This document shows positions 8,473 to 17,173 of a DNA stretch of 64,000 bases, piece after piece. How positions within the stretch are numbered: position 1 is the stretch's first letter; every line of letters starts with the position of its first letter. The stretch spans positions 1 to 64,000 of the forward strand of contig JAEXZY010000016.1 of NCBI GenBank assembly GCA_023404955.1, in the 5' to 3' direction. The DNA is from Actinomycetes bacterium. GTDB lineage: Bacteria; Actinomycetota; Actinomycetes; Mycobacteriales; Mycobacteriaceae. The notes beneath the pieces are model-generated. The model saw only the letters and a list, made by a program, of their open reading frames with translations. It did no database searches and was not told the DNA's origin. The position numbers and the translations under genes are program-made.

Positions 8473-9147
8473 ATGACCACCTACGTCCTCGTCCCCGGAA
8501 TGTGCCATGGCGCATGGTGTTTCGACGACCTGGCCGCGTCGCTGCGCACCGCCGGTCACCACGTCATCGCCGTCACCCTCAGCGGCGTCGCCGAACGCGC
8601 CCACGTGCTGCGCGGCGGCGTGAACCTCGACACCCACGTCACCGACGTACTCGCTGCCATCGACGCCTGCGCCGCCACCGACGAACTAGTGCTGGTCGGG
8701 CACAGCTACGGCGGGATGGTGATCACCGGCGTCGCCGACCGCATCGCCGAACGCGTCGATTCGCTGGTGTTCGTCGACGCCGTGGTACCTCGCGACGGTG
8801 AATCCTGTTGGGACCTGGTCAACGACGACGAACGACGCTGGTATCTGGGCGTCGACGACAGTGGCTTCGGCGTACCGCCGCTGCCGTTCTTCGACGAGCG
8901 CGCGACCTCACACCCGCTGGCATCGGTACTGCAACCGCTGCGGCTGCGCGGCGACCTGACCCGGTTCCGCCAGCGCACCTTCGTCTATGCCCTCGACTGG
9001 CCCGGTGAATCCCCGTTGCAGCGGTCCTTCGAGCGAGTGCGGCACGACCCCGAGTGGGAGGTCCACGAACTCGACAGCAAGCACAACCTGATGCGCGACA
9101 AACCCGATGAGCTGCTCGGCATCGTGCTCGCGACGGGCCGTCAGTAG
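8473..9147 (+). CDS. Alpha/beta fold hydrolase (esterase type)
   Basis: A 224-residue hydrolase starting MTTYVLVPGMCHGAWCF. The elbow GHSYGGMV is near residue 77 and the late histidine is in LDSKHNLMRDKP. The compact N-terminal VLVPGxxHGAWCW-like pattern is typical of the EstC/salicylate-esterase-like group that also includes plant methyl esterases. The substrate is unknown. It is divergent from the LysR gene and probably under its control. The last 7 bp overlap the convergent small gene at 9141. Confidence 0.85.
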   Translation: MTTYVLVPGMCHGAWCFDDLAASLRTAGHHVIAVTLSGVAERAHVLRGGVNLDTHVTDVLAAIDACAATDELVLVGHSYGGMVITGVADRIAERVDSLVFVDAVVPRDGESCWDLVNDDERRWYLGVDDSGFGVPPLPFFDERATSHPLASVLQPLRLRGDLTRFRQRTFVYALDWPGESPLQRSFERVRHDPEWEVHELDSKHNLMRDKPDELLGIVLATGRQ

Positions 9148-9474
9148 CCCAGGAGGGCGCGGAACTGCCGACCCACTGCCATCGATTGCCCCATGCGCTG
9201 AATCCAGCCGTCGAGCGCCGCCTTCGTGCCCGCCCGGTCCCAGCCCCGCTCCGCCGCCAGGTCGAGCATGCCGGCCTCGTCGACCACTCCCCGAGCCTGA
9301 GCAGCGCGCGACAGGCTCGCGTAGTCCTCGAGTGAAATCCCGTGGATCGGCGCCCAGATCGGGTCGTCCTCGGCGACGGGACGCGTGGACGGTCCGCCGA
9401 ACAGCGCCGGATCAAGACCCTGCTGGGTGGCTCGCGCGGCGGAATCGAAAGCCCTCTTGAAGAATCCCATCATC
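9141..9474 (-). CDS. Small hypothetical protein, about 110 residues
   Basis: I do not recognise a named family. The protein is soluble, with an N-terminal amphipathic stretch (MGFFKRAFDSAARATQQGLD) and a helical middle and end (LEDYASLSRAAQARG, AGTKAALDGWIQRMGQSM). There is no signal peptide or membrane segment. Two ATG codons lie at 9474 and 9471; GAGGAG lies 3-6 nt before them and supports this region as the start, so in-frame codons further upstream are rejected. The layout suggests a single-gene unit. Confidence 0.6.
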
Positions 9475-9582
9475 GTCTCCTCGTGTTCTCGTGGTGTGCG
9501 GTCAGTGCACCGCAGCAGGTCGGCTACCGATCCCAAGATGGAGATGGACTGGAACACGTTTCAGTTTCACAGCGAGACTGGG

Positions 9583-9588
9583 TACGCT
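9583..9588 (+). promoter_or_regulatory. Candidate -10 element for a leaderless DUF35-gene transcript
   Basis: TACGCT is followed by exactly 6 nt and then GTG 9595. No Shine-Dalgarno sequence lies before this codon. The spacing places the first transcribed base at the start codon. Confidence 0.45.
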
Positions 9589-9594
9589 GACCGC

Positions 9595-10029
9595 GTGTCA
9601 GCTTCCACGCAACCCGCGGTCGAGGGCTGGTTCGCCACCGACGGTTCGGGCGAGGCCTATCTCATCGGCGCCAAGTGCCATCAGTGCGGAACCTACGTCT
9701 TTCCTCCGCGCGAGAACAACTGTCCCAACCCCGGCTGCGACGGCGACGACCTGGCGCAGGTGCCCCTGTCGCGGCGCGGCACGCTGTGGAGTTACACCGA
9801 GAACCGCTATGCGCCGCCGCCGCCCTACCCATCGCCGGACCCGTTCGAGCCGTTCGCCGTCGCGGCGGTCGAACTCGCCGACGAAGGCTTGATCGTGCTG
9901 GGCAAGGTGGTCGAGGGCACGCTGGCTGCCGACCTGAAGGTCGGGATGGAGATGGAGTTGACCACGATGCCGCTCTACGTCGACGACGACGGCACCGAAC
10001 GCATCGTGCACGCCTGGAGGATCGCATGA
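9595..10029 (+). CDS. OB-fold/zinc-ribbon (DUF35) protein, partner of the thiolase-like gene
   Basis: A 144-residue protein with a rubredoxin-like zinc ribbon (CHQCGTYVFPPRENNCPNPGC, residues about 28-48) followed by an acyl-CoA-associated OB fold (LWSYTENRYAPPPPYP and FAVAAVELADEGLIVLGKV). DUF35 proteins pair with thiolase or lipid-transfer partners, for example in steroid side-chain degradation, where they form a complex. Here it is followed by such a gene with an ATGA overlap. The pair corresponds by position to Rv1628c-Rv1627c. The in-frame extension to 9385 crosses the divergent gene and is not used. Confidence 0.87.
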   Translation: MSASTQPAVEGWFATDGSGEAYLIGAKCHQCGTYVFPPRENNCPNPGCDGDDLAQVPLSRRGTLWSYTENRYAPPPPYPSPDPFEPFAVAAVELADEGLIVLGKVVEGTLAADLKVGMEMELTTMPLYVDDDGTERIVHAWRIA

Positions 10030-11225
10030 GTCCCGAACCCGTCTACATCCTCGGCGCGGGCATGCACCCGTGGGGAAAGTGGGGACGCGACTTCACCGAA
10101 TACGGCGTCGTCGCCGCCCGCGCCGCGCTGGCCGAGGCCGGATTGGACTGGAAACAGATCCAGCTCGTCGCCGGCGCCGACACCATCCGCAACGGCTACC
10201 CCGGCTTCGTCGCCGGCGCCACGTTCGCCCAGAAGCTCGGGTGGAACGGCATCCCCGTCACCTCCAGCTACGCCGCCTGCGCGAGCGGGTCTCAGGCGCT
10301 GCAGAGCGCCCGCGCGCAGATCCTGGCCGGGCTGTGCGACGTCGCGCTCGTCATCGGCGCCGACACCACGCCGAAGGGGTTCTTCGCCCCCGTCGGCGGC
10401 GAGCGCAAAAACGATCCGGACTGGCAGCGCTTCCACCTGATCGGCGCCACCAACACCGTGTATTTCGCGCTGCTCGCGCGGCGCCGGATGGATCTCTACG
10501 GCGCGACGCTGGAAGACTTCGCGAACGTCAAGGTGAAGAACGCCCGTCACGGTCTGAACAACCCGAACGCGCGCTACCGCAAAGAAGCGACGGTCGAGGA
10601 CGTGCTCGCCAGCCCCGTCGTGTCGGACCCGCTGCGGCTGCTCGACATCTGCGCCACCTCCGACGGCGCAGCCGCCGTGATCGTGGCCAGCAAGGCGTTC
10701 ACCGAGAAGCACCTGGGCTCTGTCGCCGGTGTCCCGTCGGTGCGGGCGGTGAGTCTGCAGTCACCGCAATATCCGCAGCATCTGCCCGAATTGCCCGACA
10801 TCGCAACCGATTCCACCGCCGTGGTGCCGGGACCGAAACGGGTGTTCAAAGACCAGATCCTCGACGCCGCGTATGCCGAGGCCGGGATCGGACCCGAGGA
10901 CCTCAGCCTCGCCGAGGTGTACGACCTGTCCACTGCGCTGGAACTCGACTGGTACGAGCACCTGGGGCTGTGCAAGAAGGGTGAGGCCGAGCATCTGCTG
11001 CGCAGCGGCGCCACCACGATCGGCGGACGCATCCCGGTCAACGCCTCCGGCGGCCTCGCGTCGTTCGGCGAGGCCATCCCGGCGCAGGCCATCGCGCAGG
11101 TCTGCGAGCTCACCTGGCAGCTCAAGGGACAGGCCACCGGCCGACAGGTCGAGGGTGCGACCGTGGGCATCACCGCCAACCAGGGCCTGTTCGGCCACGG
11201 CTCCTCGGTCGTCGTCGCCCGGTAG
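10026..11225 (+). CDS. Thiolase-like / nonspecific lipid-transfer protein
   Basis: A 399-residue thiolase-superfamily protein of the SCP2-thiolase-like group. It has an N-terminal GAGMHPWGKWG, the active-site-region cysteine in SSYAACASGSQALQSARAQI (about residue 85), and the C-terminal GGLASFGEAIPAQ and GLFGHGSSVVVAR. In the second half the HGxG/GEA region is retained but the canonical thiolase CxG cysteine is not obvious (TANQGLFGHG). It may therefore act as a carbon-carbon lyase or lipid-transfer protein rather than a classical thiolase. Translation is coupled to the DUF35 gene by ATGA. Confidence 0.85.
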   Translation: MSPEPVYILGAGMHPWGKWGRDFTEYGVVAARAALAEAGLDWKQIQLVAGADTIRNGYPGFVAGATFAQKLGWNGIPVTSSYAACASGSQALQSARAQILAGLCDVALVIGADTTPKGFFAPVGGERKNDPDWQRFHLIGATNTVYFALLARRRMDLYGATLEDFANVKVKNARHGLNNPNARYRKEATVEDVLASPVVSDPLRLLDICATSDGAAAVIVASKAFTEKHLGSVAGVPSVRAVSLQSPQYPQHLPELPDIATDSTAVVPGPKRVFKDQILDAAYAEAGIGPEDLSLAEVYDLSTALELDWYEHLGLCKKGEAEHLLRSGATTIGGRIPVNASGGLASFGEAIPAQAIAQVCELTWQLKGQATGRQVEGATVGITANQGLFGHGSSVVVAR

Positions 11226-11230
11226 CCTGC

Positions 11231-11974
11231 TCAGGCGACGCCGAGGTAGGCCGCGCGAATGCTGTCGTCGGCCAACAACTCTCGGGCGTTGCCAGACCGG
11301 GTGACCTCACCGGTCTCCAGGATGTAGGCCCGATCGGAGCGACTGAGCGCCTGCTGGGCGTTCTGCTCGACGAGCAGCACCGTCGTCCCGGTCGAATTGA
11401 TCTCGGCGATGATCTTGAAGATCTGCGAGATGACCATCGGCGCAAGCCCCATCGAGGGCTCGTCGAGCAACAGCACCTTGGGCCGTGCCATCAACGCCCG
11501 CCCGATCGCGAGCATCTGCTGCTCGCCCCCGGACAGCGTCCCGCCCACCTGGGTCTTGCGCTCCGCGAGTCGCGGGAACGTCTCGAGGATCCAGTCGAGC
11601 TTCTCGTCGTGCTCGGCCTTGGACGCGAACTTGCGGCCGTAGCAACCCATTTCGAGGTTCTCGAGGATCGTCATACCGGGGAACACACCGCGCCCCTCGG
11701 GCGCTTGGATCAGGCCGTCGGTGACCCGGCGGTGCGCTTTCACCCGGCTGACATCCTGGCCGTCGAACCACACCGAACCGGACGTTAGCGGCAGCAGCCC
11801 GGAGATCGCCCGCATCATCGTGGTCTTGCCCGCGCCGTTGGAGCCCAGCAGTGTGACGAGCTCGCCCTCGTGCACGGTCAGCGACACCGAGTGCAGCGCC
11901 TTGATCCGGCCGTAATGGACCACGACGTCGCGTGCCTCCAACAGCACCGGCCGGGTCTCAGCTGAGCTCGTCAT
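11231..11974 (-). CDS. livF: Branched-chain amino acid ABC transporter ATP-binding protein LivF
   Basis: A 247-residue ABC ATPase: Walker A GSNGAGKTT (about residue 43), signature LSGGEQQMLAIGRAL, Walker B VLLLDEPSMGLAP. The GLAP ending of Walker B and the QAPEGRGVFP segment are typical of LivF. It is the last gene of livKHMGF and overlaps livG by 17 nt. The substrate class (branched-chain amino acid, urea, amide and so on) is set by the binding protein and is not certain. Confidence 0.92.
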   Translation of the reverse strand: MTSSAETRPVLLEARDVVVHYGRIKALHSVSLTVHEGELVTLLGSNGAGKTTMMRAISGLLPLTSGSVWFDGQDVSRVKAHRRVTDGLIQAPEGRGVFPGMTILENLEMGCYGRKFASKAEHDEKLDWILETFPRLAERKTQVGGTLSGGEQQMLAIGRALMARPKVLLLDEPSMGLAPMVISQIFKIIAEINSTGTTVLLVEQNAQQALSRSDRAYILETGEVTRSGNARELLADDSIRAAYLGVA

Positions 11975-12785
11975 CGGGCACTCCCAGGTAGGCGGCGATG
12001 ACCTTGGGGTCCTCGCGGATCTCAGCGGGCAGACCGTCGGCGATCTTGCGGCCGAACTCCAGCACCACGATGCGGTCGGTCACCCCCATCACCAGCCGCA
12101 TGTCGTGCTCGATCAGCAGCACCGTGTAGCCGTCGTCGCGGATCTTGCGGATCAGCTCGATCAGCGCCGACTTCTCGCTGGGGTTGAATCCGGCGGCGGG
12201 CTCGTCGAGGCACAGCAGCTTCGGTTCGGTCGCCAGCGCGCGGGCGATCTCGAGCCGGCGCTGGTCGCCGTAGGACAGGTTCTTGGCCTTCTCCTCCCCC
12301 CGGTGCGCGATGCCGACGAAATGGAGCAGCGCCGCCGACCGCTCAATCGCGGACCGTTCTTCGCGCCGGTGCCGCGGCGACCGGATCAGCGCACCCGGCA
12401 CCGACGTCCGGTGCCGCGCGTCGGTGCCGACCATGACGTTCTCCAGCGCCGTCATCTCCCCGAACAACCGGATGTTCTGGAAGGTGCGCGCGATGCCGCG
12501 ACGGGTGATCTGGTGCCGTTTGATGCGTCCGAGCGTTTCACCGTCGAACGTCACCGACCCCGCGCTGGGCCGGTACACGCCGGTGATCGCGTTGAAGCAG
12601 GTGGTCTTTCCCGCCCCGTTGGGTCCGATCAGGCCGAGGATCTCGCCGCGCCGGATGTCGAAGGTCACCGAGTCCAGCGCGGTCAGGCCGCCGAACTGCA
12701 CGGTGAGGTCCTTGGTGGCGAGCAGCACCTCGCCCTCGTCGGCAGCGATCTCCCGGTGTACGCCGGCCAGGTCTTCGATGCTCAC
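11958..12785 (-). CDS. livG: Branched-chain amino acid ABC transporter ATP-binding protein LivG
   Basis: A 275-residue ABC ATPase: Walker A GPNGAGKTT (about residue 57), TFQNIRLFGEMTALENV, signature LSYGDQRRLEIARAL, Walker B LLCLDEPAAGFNP, and the LivG-type end KVIAAYLG. The signature has YG in place of the usual GG, which is common in LivG. Start GTG 12785 overlaps the livM stop by 4 nt. The much longer open frame upstream lies inside livM and is not coding. Confidence 0.92.
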   Translation of the reverse strand: MSIEDLAGVHREIAADEGEVLLATKDLTVQFGGLTALDSVTFDIRRGEILGLIGPNGAGKTTCFNAITGVYRPSAGSVTFDGETLGRIKRHQITRRGIARTFQNIRLFGEMTALENVMVGTDARHRTSVPGALIRSPRHRREERSAIERSAALLHFVGIAHRGEEKAKNLSYGDQRRLEIARALATEPKLLCLDEPAAGFNPSEKSALIELIRKIRDDGYTVLLIEHDMRLVMGVTDRIVVLEFGRKIADGLPAEIREDPKVIAAYLGVPDDELS

Positions 12786-13939
12786 GGCGTCGACTCCTTC
12801 CCCGACGGCCCGGTCCTGAGCAGATTGCGCGCGGCCTTGCCGTAGGTGAGCAGCTGCTGGCGTGCCGGGAAGAAGCCCTGCGGCCGGAAGATCATCAGGA
12901 CCACGAGCGCCAACCCGAAGAACAGGTACTTGAGGTTGCCCATGTCGATGCCCAGGAAGTGCACGCCCAGAAGGCGATTGGGCAGGTAGACGATGATGAA
13001 CGCACCGAGGATCACGCCGAGCTTGTTGCCCTGGCCGCCGAGCACGACCGCACAGAGGAACAACATCGAGTTGATGATGTTGAACGTCGGCGGCGCGACG
13101 TACTGCACCTGCCCGGCGTAGAGCGCCCCGGAGAGTCCGCCGATCGCTGCACCGATGGTGAACGCCCACAGTTTGAACTTGAACGTGTTGACGCCCATCA
13201 CTTCTGCGGCGTCCTCGTCCTCGCGCACCGCGATCCAGGCGCGCCCGACCCTGCTGCGTTCCAGGTTGCCGACCAGCAGCAGGATGATGACGATCAGCAG
13301 CAGCCCGACCCAGAACCACCAGGTGCCGTAGTTGGCGTCTCCGCTGGAGTTCGACACGGAGAACACGCCGCGCGGGTTCTGCTCGCTCTCCAGGATGTGC
13401 GGGAAGGCGACCTCGTTGAGACCGCGGGGGCCGTTGGTGATGTCGGCCAGGTTGTCGGCCAGCAGACGGATGATCTCGCCGAAGCCGAGCGTGACGATCG
13501 CCAGGTAGTCACCGCGTAGCCGCAGCGTCGGGAATCCCAGGATCAGCCCGGTCAGCGCGGTCACGGCCATCGCCAGCGGAACGCAGGACAGCCATGCCCA
13601 TGGCTCACTGAAGAAGCCCGTCGCACCCATCCGGTTCCAGGGGCTCTCCGGACTGGTCAGCAGCGCCACCGTGTAGGCACCGACCGCGTAGAACCCGACG
13701 TACCCGAGATCGAGCAGACCCGCCTGTCCGACAACGACATTGAGGCCGATCGCGATGATCGCGACCATCGCGAACTGCGCCATCGTGCCGCCGAAGCTGA
13801 TGCCGGGGGTGTCGAGGAACGGCGGGGTGAACAGCGGCGACAGACCCACGCCGAGGAACAGGATGACGCCGAACACCCACTTCTGTGGACGCGACAGACG
13901 GTCCCACCAGTCCGTCACCCGGGAGAATGTGCCGCTCAT
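12782..13939 (-). CDS. livM: Branched-chain amino acid ABC transporter permease LivM
   Basis: A 385-residue inner-membrane permease with about ten membrane segments. It has LivM features: GLNVVVGQAGLLDLGYVGFY near residue 65, LRGDYLAIVTLGFGEIIRLL, and the cytoplasmic loop AWIAVREDEDAAEVMGVN (the EAA-like contact with the ATPases). ATG 13939 overlaps the livH stop by 4 nt. A long periplasmic insertion sits between the RLLADN helix and the VGLLLIV helix. Confidence 0.93.
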   Translation of the reverse strand: MSGTFSRVTDWWDRLSRPQKWVFGVILFLGVGLSPLFTPPFLDTPGISFGGTMAQFAMVAIIAIGLNVVVGQAGLLDLGYVGFYAVGAYTVALLTSPESPWNRMGATGFFSEPWAWLSCVPLAMAVTALTGLILGFPTLRLRGDYLAIVTLGFGEIIRLLADNLADITNGPRGLNEVAFPHILESEQNPRGVFSVSNSSGDANYGTWWFWVGLLLIVIILLLVGNLERSRVGRAWIAVREDEDAAEVMGVNTFKFKLWAFTIGAAIGGLSGALYAGQVQYVAPPTFNIINSMLFLCAVVLGGQGNKLGVILGAFIIVYLPNRLLGVHFLGIDMGNLKYLFFGLALVVLMIFRPQGFFPARQQLLTYGKAARNLLRTGPSGKESTP

Positions 13940-14946
13940 GCTCGCGCCTTTCCGAGGCTCTCGCCGAGTATGCCCGTCGGGCGCACCAGCAGCACCAACA
14001 CCAGCAGCACGAACGCCACCACGTCACGCCACTGGGTGCCGAACACCGCCTGGCCGTAGTTCTCCATGATGCCCAGGATCAGACCGCCGAGAAGGGCGCC
14101 GCGCAGGTTGCCGATGCCGCCGAGGACGGCGGCCGAGAACGCCTTGATGCCCAGCAGGAAGCCGCCCGAGTAGATGATGCCCTGGGGCACCTTGAGCGTG
14201 TACAGCAGCGCCGCCGCACCGGCCAGCAGACCGCCGATCAGGAACGTCGTCATGATGATCCGCTCCCGCGACACCCCCATCAGCGTGGCCGTGGTCGGGT
14301 CCTGCGCGACGGCTCGGATACCGCGGCCGAACTTGGTCCGGTTGATCGCGATGTCGGTCAGCACCGCGAGCACGAGGGCAGCGACGATGATGACGATCGT
14401 GACGTTGGAGACGGCCACCCCGAAGAAGGTGAACTGAGTCTTGGGCTGCACCAACACGATCGGCTGCTGAGCGTTCGGCCCGCCGTAGCCACGGATCAGC
14501 TTCGGCAGGATGAACAGCACGAACTGCTGCAGCACGAATGACATGCCGATTGCGGTGATGAGGAACGTCAACGAACGGGCATGCCGTTTGCGCAGCGGCC
14601 GATAGGCGATGAACTCCAGGCCGACGGCCGCACCGCCGGAGACGAGCATCGCGAACAGCATCGCCACGCCGAGATAGACGATGGTCAGCAGCACCCCCTT
14701 GTTGTAGGCGTTGCCGCTGGGGGTGAACCCCAAGATCATGTCCAGCGCGAAATACGCGCCGAACATGCCGAGCATGAAGATCTCGGAGTGGGCGAAGTTG
14801 ATCAGCCGCAGAACCCCGAACACCAGGGTGTAGCCGACCGCCACCAGGGCATAGATGGCGCCCCAGGACAATCCGTCGATCGTCAGTTGCCAGAAGCTGT
14901 CGAACAGCGCTCCGACGTTGAAGTTGATGTTGGCGGCCAGGAACAT
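13936..14946 (-). CDS. livH: Branched-chain amino acid ABC transporter permease LivH
   Basis: A permease of about 336 residues with around eight membrane segments (GAIYALVAVGYTLVFGVLRL, NFAHSEIFMLG, SFVLQQFVLF) and the EAA-like loop IRAVAQDPTTATLMGVSRER. The longest frame begins at ATG 14991, but that codon lies in the loop of a strong terminator hairpin (14976-15007). I prefer ATG 14946 (MFLAANINFNVGALFDS), which has AAGGAG 12 nt upstream. The first gene of the permease/ATPase part follows livK across a 73-bp gap. Confidence 0.88.
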   Translation of the reverse strand: MFLAANINFNVGALFDSFWQLTIDGLSWGAIYALVAVGYTLVFGVLRLINFAHSEIFMLGMFGAYFALDMILGFTPSGNAYNKGVLLTIVYLGVAMLFAMLVSGGAAVGLEFIAYRPLRKRHARSLTFLITAIGMSFVLQQFVLFILPKLIRGYGGPNAQQPIVLVQPKTQFTFFGVAVSNVTIVIIVAALVLAVLTDIAINRTKFGRGIRAVAQDPTTATLMGVSRERIIMTTFLIGGLLAGAAALLYTLKVPQGIIYSGGFLLGIKAFSAAVLGGIGNLRGALLGGLILGIMENYGQAVFGTQWRDVVAFVLLVLVLLVRPTGILGESLGKARA

Positions 14947-14975
14947 CGGCGTGGCGTACTCCTTAGGGAGTGCAA

Positions 14976-15007
14976 AACGCGTCCGGGCCATCGAGCCCGG
15001 ACGCGTT
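14976..15007 (-). terminator. Intrinsic terminator hairpin after livK
   Basis: A perfect 13-bp stem (AACGCGTCCGGGC paired with GCCCGGACGCGTT) with a 6-nt loop, followed on the minus strand by TTTT. It starts 13 bp after the livK stop. It would let abundant binding-protein mRNA end here while some transcription reads through to livHMGF. Confidence 0.8.
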
Positions 15008-15019
15008 CCGCGTCATCAG

Positions 15020-16249
15020 TTACTGAACCTCGTACATCCAGATGAGCGTGGTGGTGAGCTCACCGGCGGGCGTCCACTGGTAGTTACGTGCCACGCCCTG
15101 GCCGTTGTAGTTGCGCACGAAGTCGAGCAGCGCAGGCCGCGTGATCGCGCCCGAATCGATGCCCTTGAGCAGGATCGTGCCCAGGTCGTAGCCCTCGGTG
15201 CTGTAGGTGCCGGGCTCCTGGTTGAACTTCTTGGTGTACTCGTCGGCGAACGCACCGGTGGCCGGGCCGCACGGGCAGGACAGCAGCGCGCCCTTCGAGG
15301 ACTCACCGGCCTGCTTGACGAACTCAGGGTCCTTGGTGCCGTCGGCGCTGACGAACTTGCCCTCGAAGCCGCCGTCCTTGAGCTGCTGGATGAACGGTGC
15401 CGCCTCGGCGTAGTAGCCGCTGTAGAACACCGAATCCGGCGCCGCACCCTTGACTTGCGTGACCGCCGCCGAGAAGTCCTTGTCGCCCTTCTTGACCGAG
15501 ATGTTGCACGCGGCGTCGGCCACCGGGCCGAGCGTGTCACGCACGGCCTGCGCGAGGCCCAGGCCGTAGTCGGTGCTGTCGTCGACGACGCAGACCTTCT
15601 TGTTGGCGAGCGTGTTCTTCAGGTAGTTCGCGACGGAGGGGCCCTGCACGCCGTCGTTGGCCAGCCCGCGGAAGAAGGTCTTCCACCCGTTCTCCGACAG
15701 CGTCACGTTGGTCGCCGACGCGGTGGCGGCGACGAGGCCGGCCTGATCGAAGACGCCGCCGGTCGCTTTGGTCTCACCGGAGAACGCCGGCCCGACGAGG
15801 CCGATCGTGTACTGGTCGTCGACGATCTGTGGCGCGATGGCGGTGGCCTTCTGCGGGTCGCCTTCGGTGTCGAACGGCTTGAGCTGCACCTGGCAGCCCG
15901 GGTTGGCGGCGTTGTGCTTGTCGATCGCCAACTGCACGCCGTTCTTGATGTTGATGCCGAGAGCGGCATCGGGACCGTTGAGCGCCCCTGCCATCGCGAT
16001 CGACACCGGCGGGCAGGTGGCCTTGCCGTCGCCGGCCGGATCAGCCGGTGCCGCACCCTCGGCGGCCTTGACCTCGGCGCCGTTCTCGTCGATCTGCACC
16101 TTCTCGACGATCTTCAGATTCGCCTGCGTCGCCTGCTCCTCGGGCGCCCCCTGGTTGCAGCCGGCCAAGGCCAGCACAATCAGGCTCGCACCACCGAGAG
16201 CAAATGCATTGCGTGCCACGCGACCGCGCACGTCCCACCTCCGGTTCAT
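15020..16249 (-). CDS. livK: Branched-chain amino acid-type ABC transporter substrate-binding lipoprotein
   Basis: A 409-residue type I periplasmic binding protein (LivJ/LivK family). The N-terminus has a basic start, a hydrophobic stretch and the lipobox LALAGC (Cys about 31), so it should be anchored as a lipoprotein after modification by Lgt. The mature domain carries PPVSIAMAGALNGPDAALG, AFSGETKATGGVFDQAG and VFYSGYYAEAAPFIQQL. A low-complexity acidic linker of about 35 residues follows the Cys. Four other cysteines (two around SCPCG) may form disulfides. It is the first gene of the liv operon. Confidence 0.9.
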   Translation of the reverse strand: MNRRWDVRGRVARNAFALGGASLIVLALAGCNQGAPEEQATQANLKIVEKVQIDENGAEVKAAEGAAPADPAGDGKATCPPVSIAMAGALNGPDAALGINIKNGVQLAIDKHNAANPGCQVQLKPFDTEGDPQKATAIAPQIVDDQYTIGLVGPAFSGETKATGGVFDQAGLVAATASATNVTLSENGWKTFFRGLANDGVQGPSVANYLKNTLANKKVCVVDDSTDYGLGLAQAVRDTLGPVADAACNISVKKGDKDFSAAVTQVKGAAPDSVFYSGYYAEAAPFIQQLKDGGFEGKFVSADGTKDPEFVKQAGESSKGALLSCPCGPATGAFADEYTKKFNQEPGTYSTEGYDLGTILLKGIDSGAITRPALLDFVRNYNGQGVARNYQWTPAGELTTTLIWMYEVQ

Positions 16250-16309
16250 GTGTTGATCGACACCGTCGTGCCTCCCCCGGACGGCGTTGGCGGCGGTGCT
16301 TCGCCGACG

Positions 16310-16315
16310 ACCATA
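16310..16315 (-). promoter_or_regulatory. Candidate -10 element for livK
   Basis: TATGGT on the minus strand fits TANNNT and gives a 5' UTR of about 55 nt before the livK ATG, which has GGAGG close upstream. It lies in the 184-bp gap between pdtaR and livK; no other clear signal was seen there. Confidence 0.3.
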
Positions 16316-16433
16316 ACCAACGCATCGCCGTGGTGCGCGATGTTGAGGAACGCGTGGCGTGCATCCGGTGCCCGGATCCGATATCCGGCGGTTCCGGAAA
16401 CGCAGTCTTAACGGACGGGGTGGCGTTCTGCCG

Positions 16434-17063
16434 TCATTCCGCGGGTGCGGCGGCCTCCGCGGCGGGCGGGTCCAGCGTCTCGAGGACGACCTCGGCGACG
16501 CGCTTCATCGTGGTGCGGCGGTCCATCGCGGCCCGCTGAATCCACTTGAACGCCTCGGGTTCGGACATGTTCTGCTTGCTTTGCAGCAAACCCTTGGCCC
16601 GTTCCACCAGCTTGCGCGTCTCCAGGCGGTCGGAGAGATTGGCGACCTCTTTCTCCAACTCGGTGATCTCGCTGAACCGGCTCACCGCAACCTCGATCGC
16701 GGGGATCAGATCGGTGATGTTGAAGGGTTTCACCAGGTAGGCCATCGCGCCGGCGTCGCGGGCGCGCTCGACGAGCTCGCGCTGGCTGAAGGCGGTGAGG
16801 ATGACGATCGGCGCGATGCGCTTGGCGGCGATCTCCGCGGCGGCGTCGATGCCGTCGCGTCGAGGCATCTTGACGTCCATGATCACCAGATCCGGGCGCA
16901 GCGATTCGGCCAGGTCGACCGCCTCCTGACCGTCTCCGGCCTCGCCGACGATCTCGTAGCCTTCTTCGCGCAGCATCTCGGCCAAGTCGAGCCGGATGAG
17001 CGCCTCGTCCTCGGCGATGAGAACTCGGTGCGGCGCGGCGGCATCTGTCGGGGACGCAGTCAT
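16434..17063 (-). CDS. pdtaR: ANTAR-domain response regulator PdtaR
   Basis: A 209-residue regulator matching PdtaR (Rv1626). The receiver domain (residues about 13-130) has the acidic pair in LIAEDEALIRLDLAEML, phosphoacceptor Asp in VIMDVKMPRRDG, Thr in VILTAFSQ and Lys in YLVKPFN. After a short coiled coil, the ANTAR RNA-binding domain (about 145-200) reads LVERAKGLLQSKQNM and AMDRRTTMKRVAEVV. PdtaR works with the kinase PdtaS and binds dual-hairpin RNA to affect termination or translation. The ATG at 17063 follows CAGAAT by 6 nt, so the mRNA may be leaderless. Confidence 0.95.
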   Translation of the reverse strand: MTASPTDAAAPHRVLIAEDEALIRLDLAEMLREEGYEIVGEAGDGQEAVDLAESLRPDLVIMDVKMPRRDGIDAAAEIAAKRIAPIVILTAFSQRELVERARDAGAMAYLVKPFNITDLIPAIEVAVSRFSEITELEKEVANLSDRLETRKLVERAKGLLQSKQNMSEPEAFKWIQRAAMDRRTTMKRVAEVVLETLDPPAAEAAAPAE

Positions 17064-17069
17064 GCTCAC

Positions 17070-17075
17070 ATTCTG
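17070..17075 (-). promoter_or_regulatory. Candidate -10 element for leaderless pdtaR
   Basis: CAGAAT (A at position 2 and T at position 6) ends 6 nt before ATG 17063 and no ribosome site precedes that codon. The hexamer is not strong. Confidence 0.3.
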
Positions 17076-17173
17076 TCCGGCGATGCCCGAATGAGCGACC
17101 GCGGGGCCATCCTCTAGGGTGAGAGGCCGCACGACGCTGCGCGGCGTGCTACCCCGCAGTGTTGTAAAACGAA

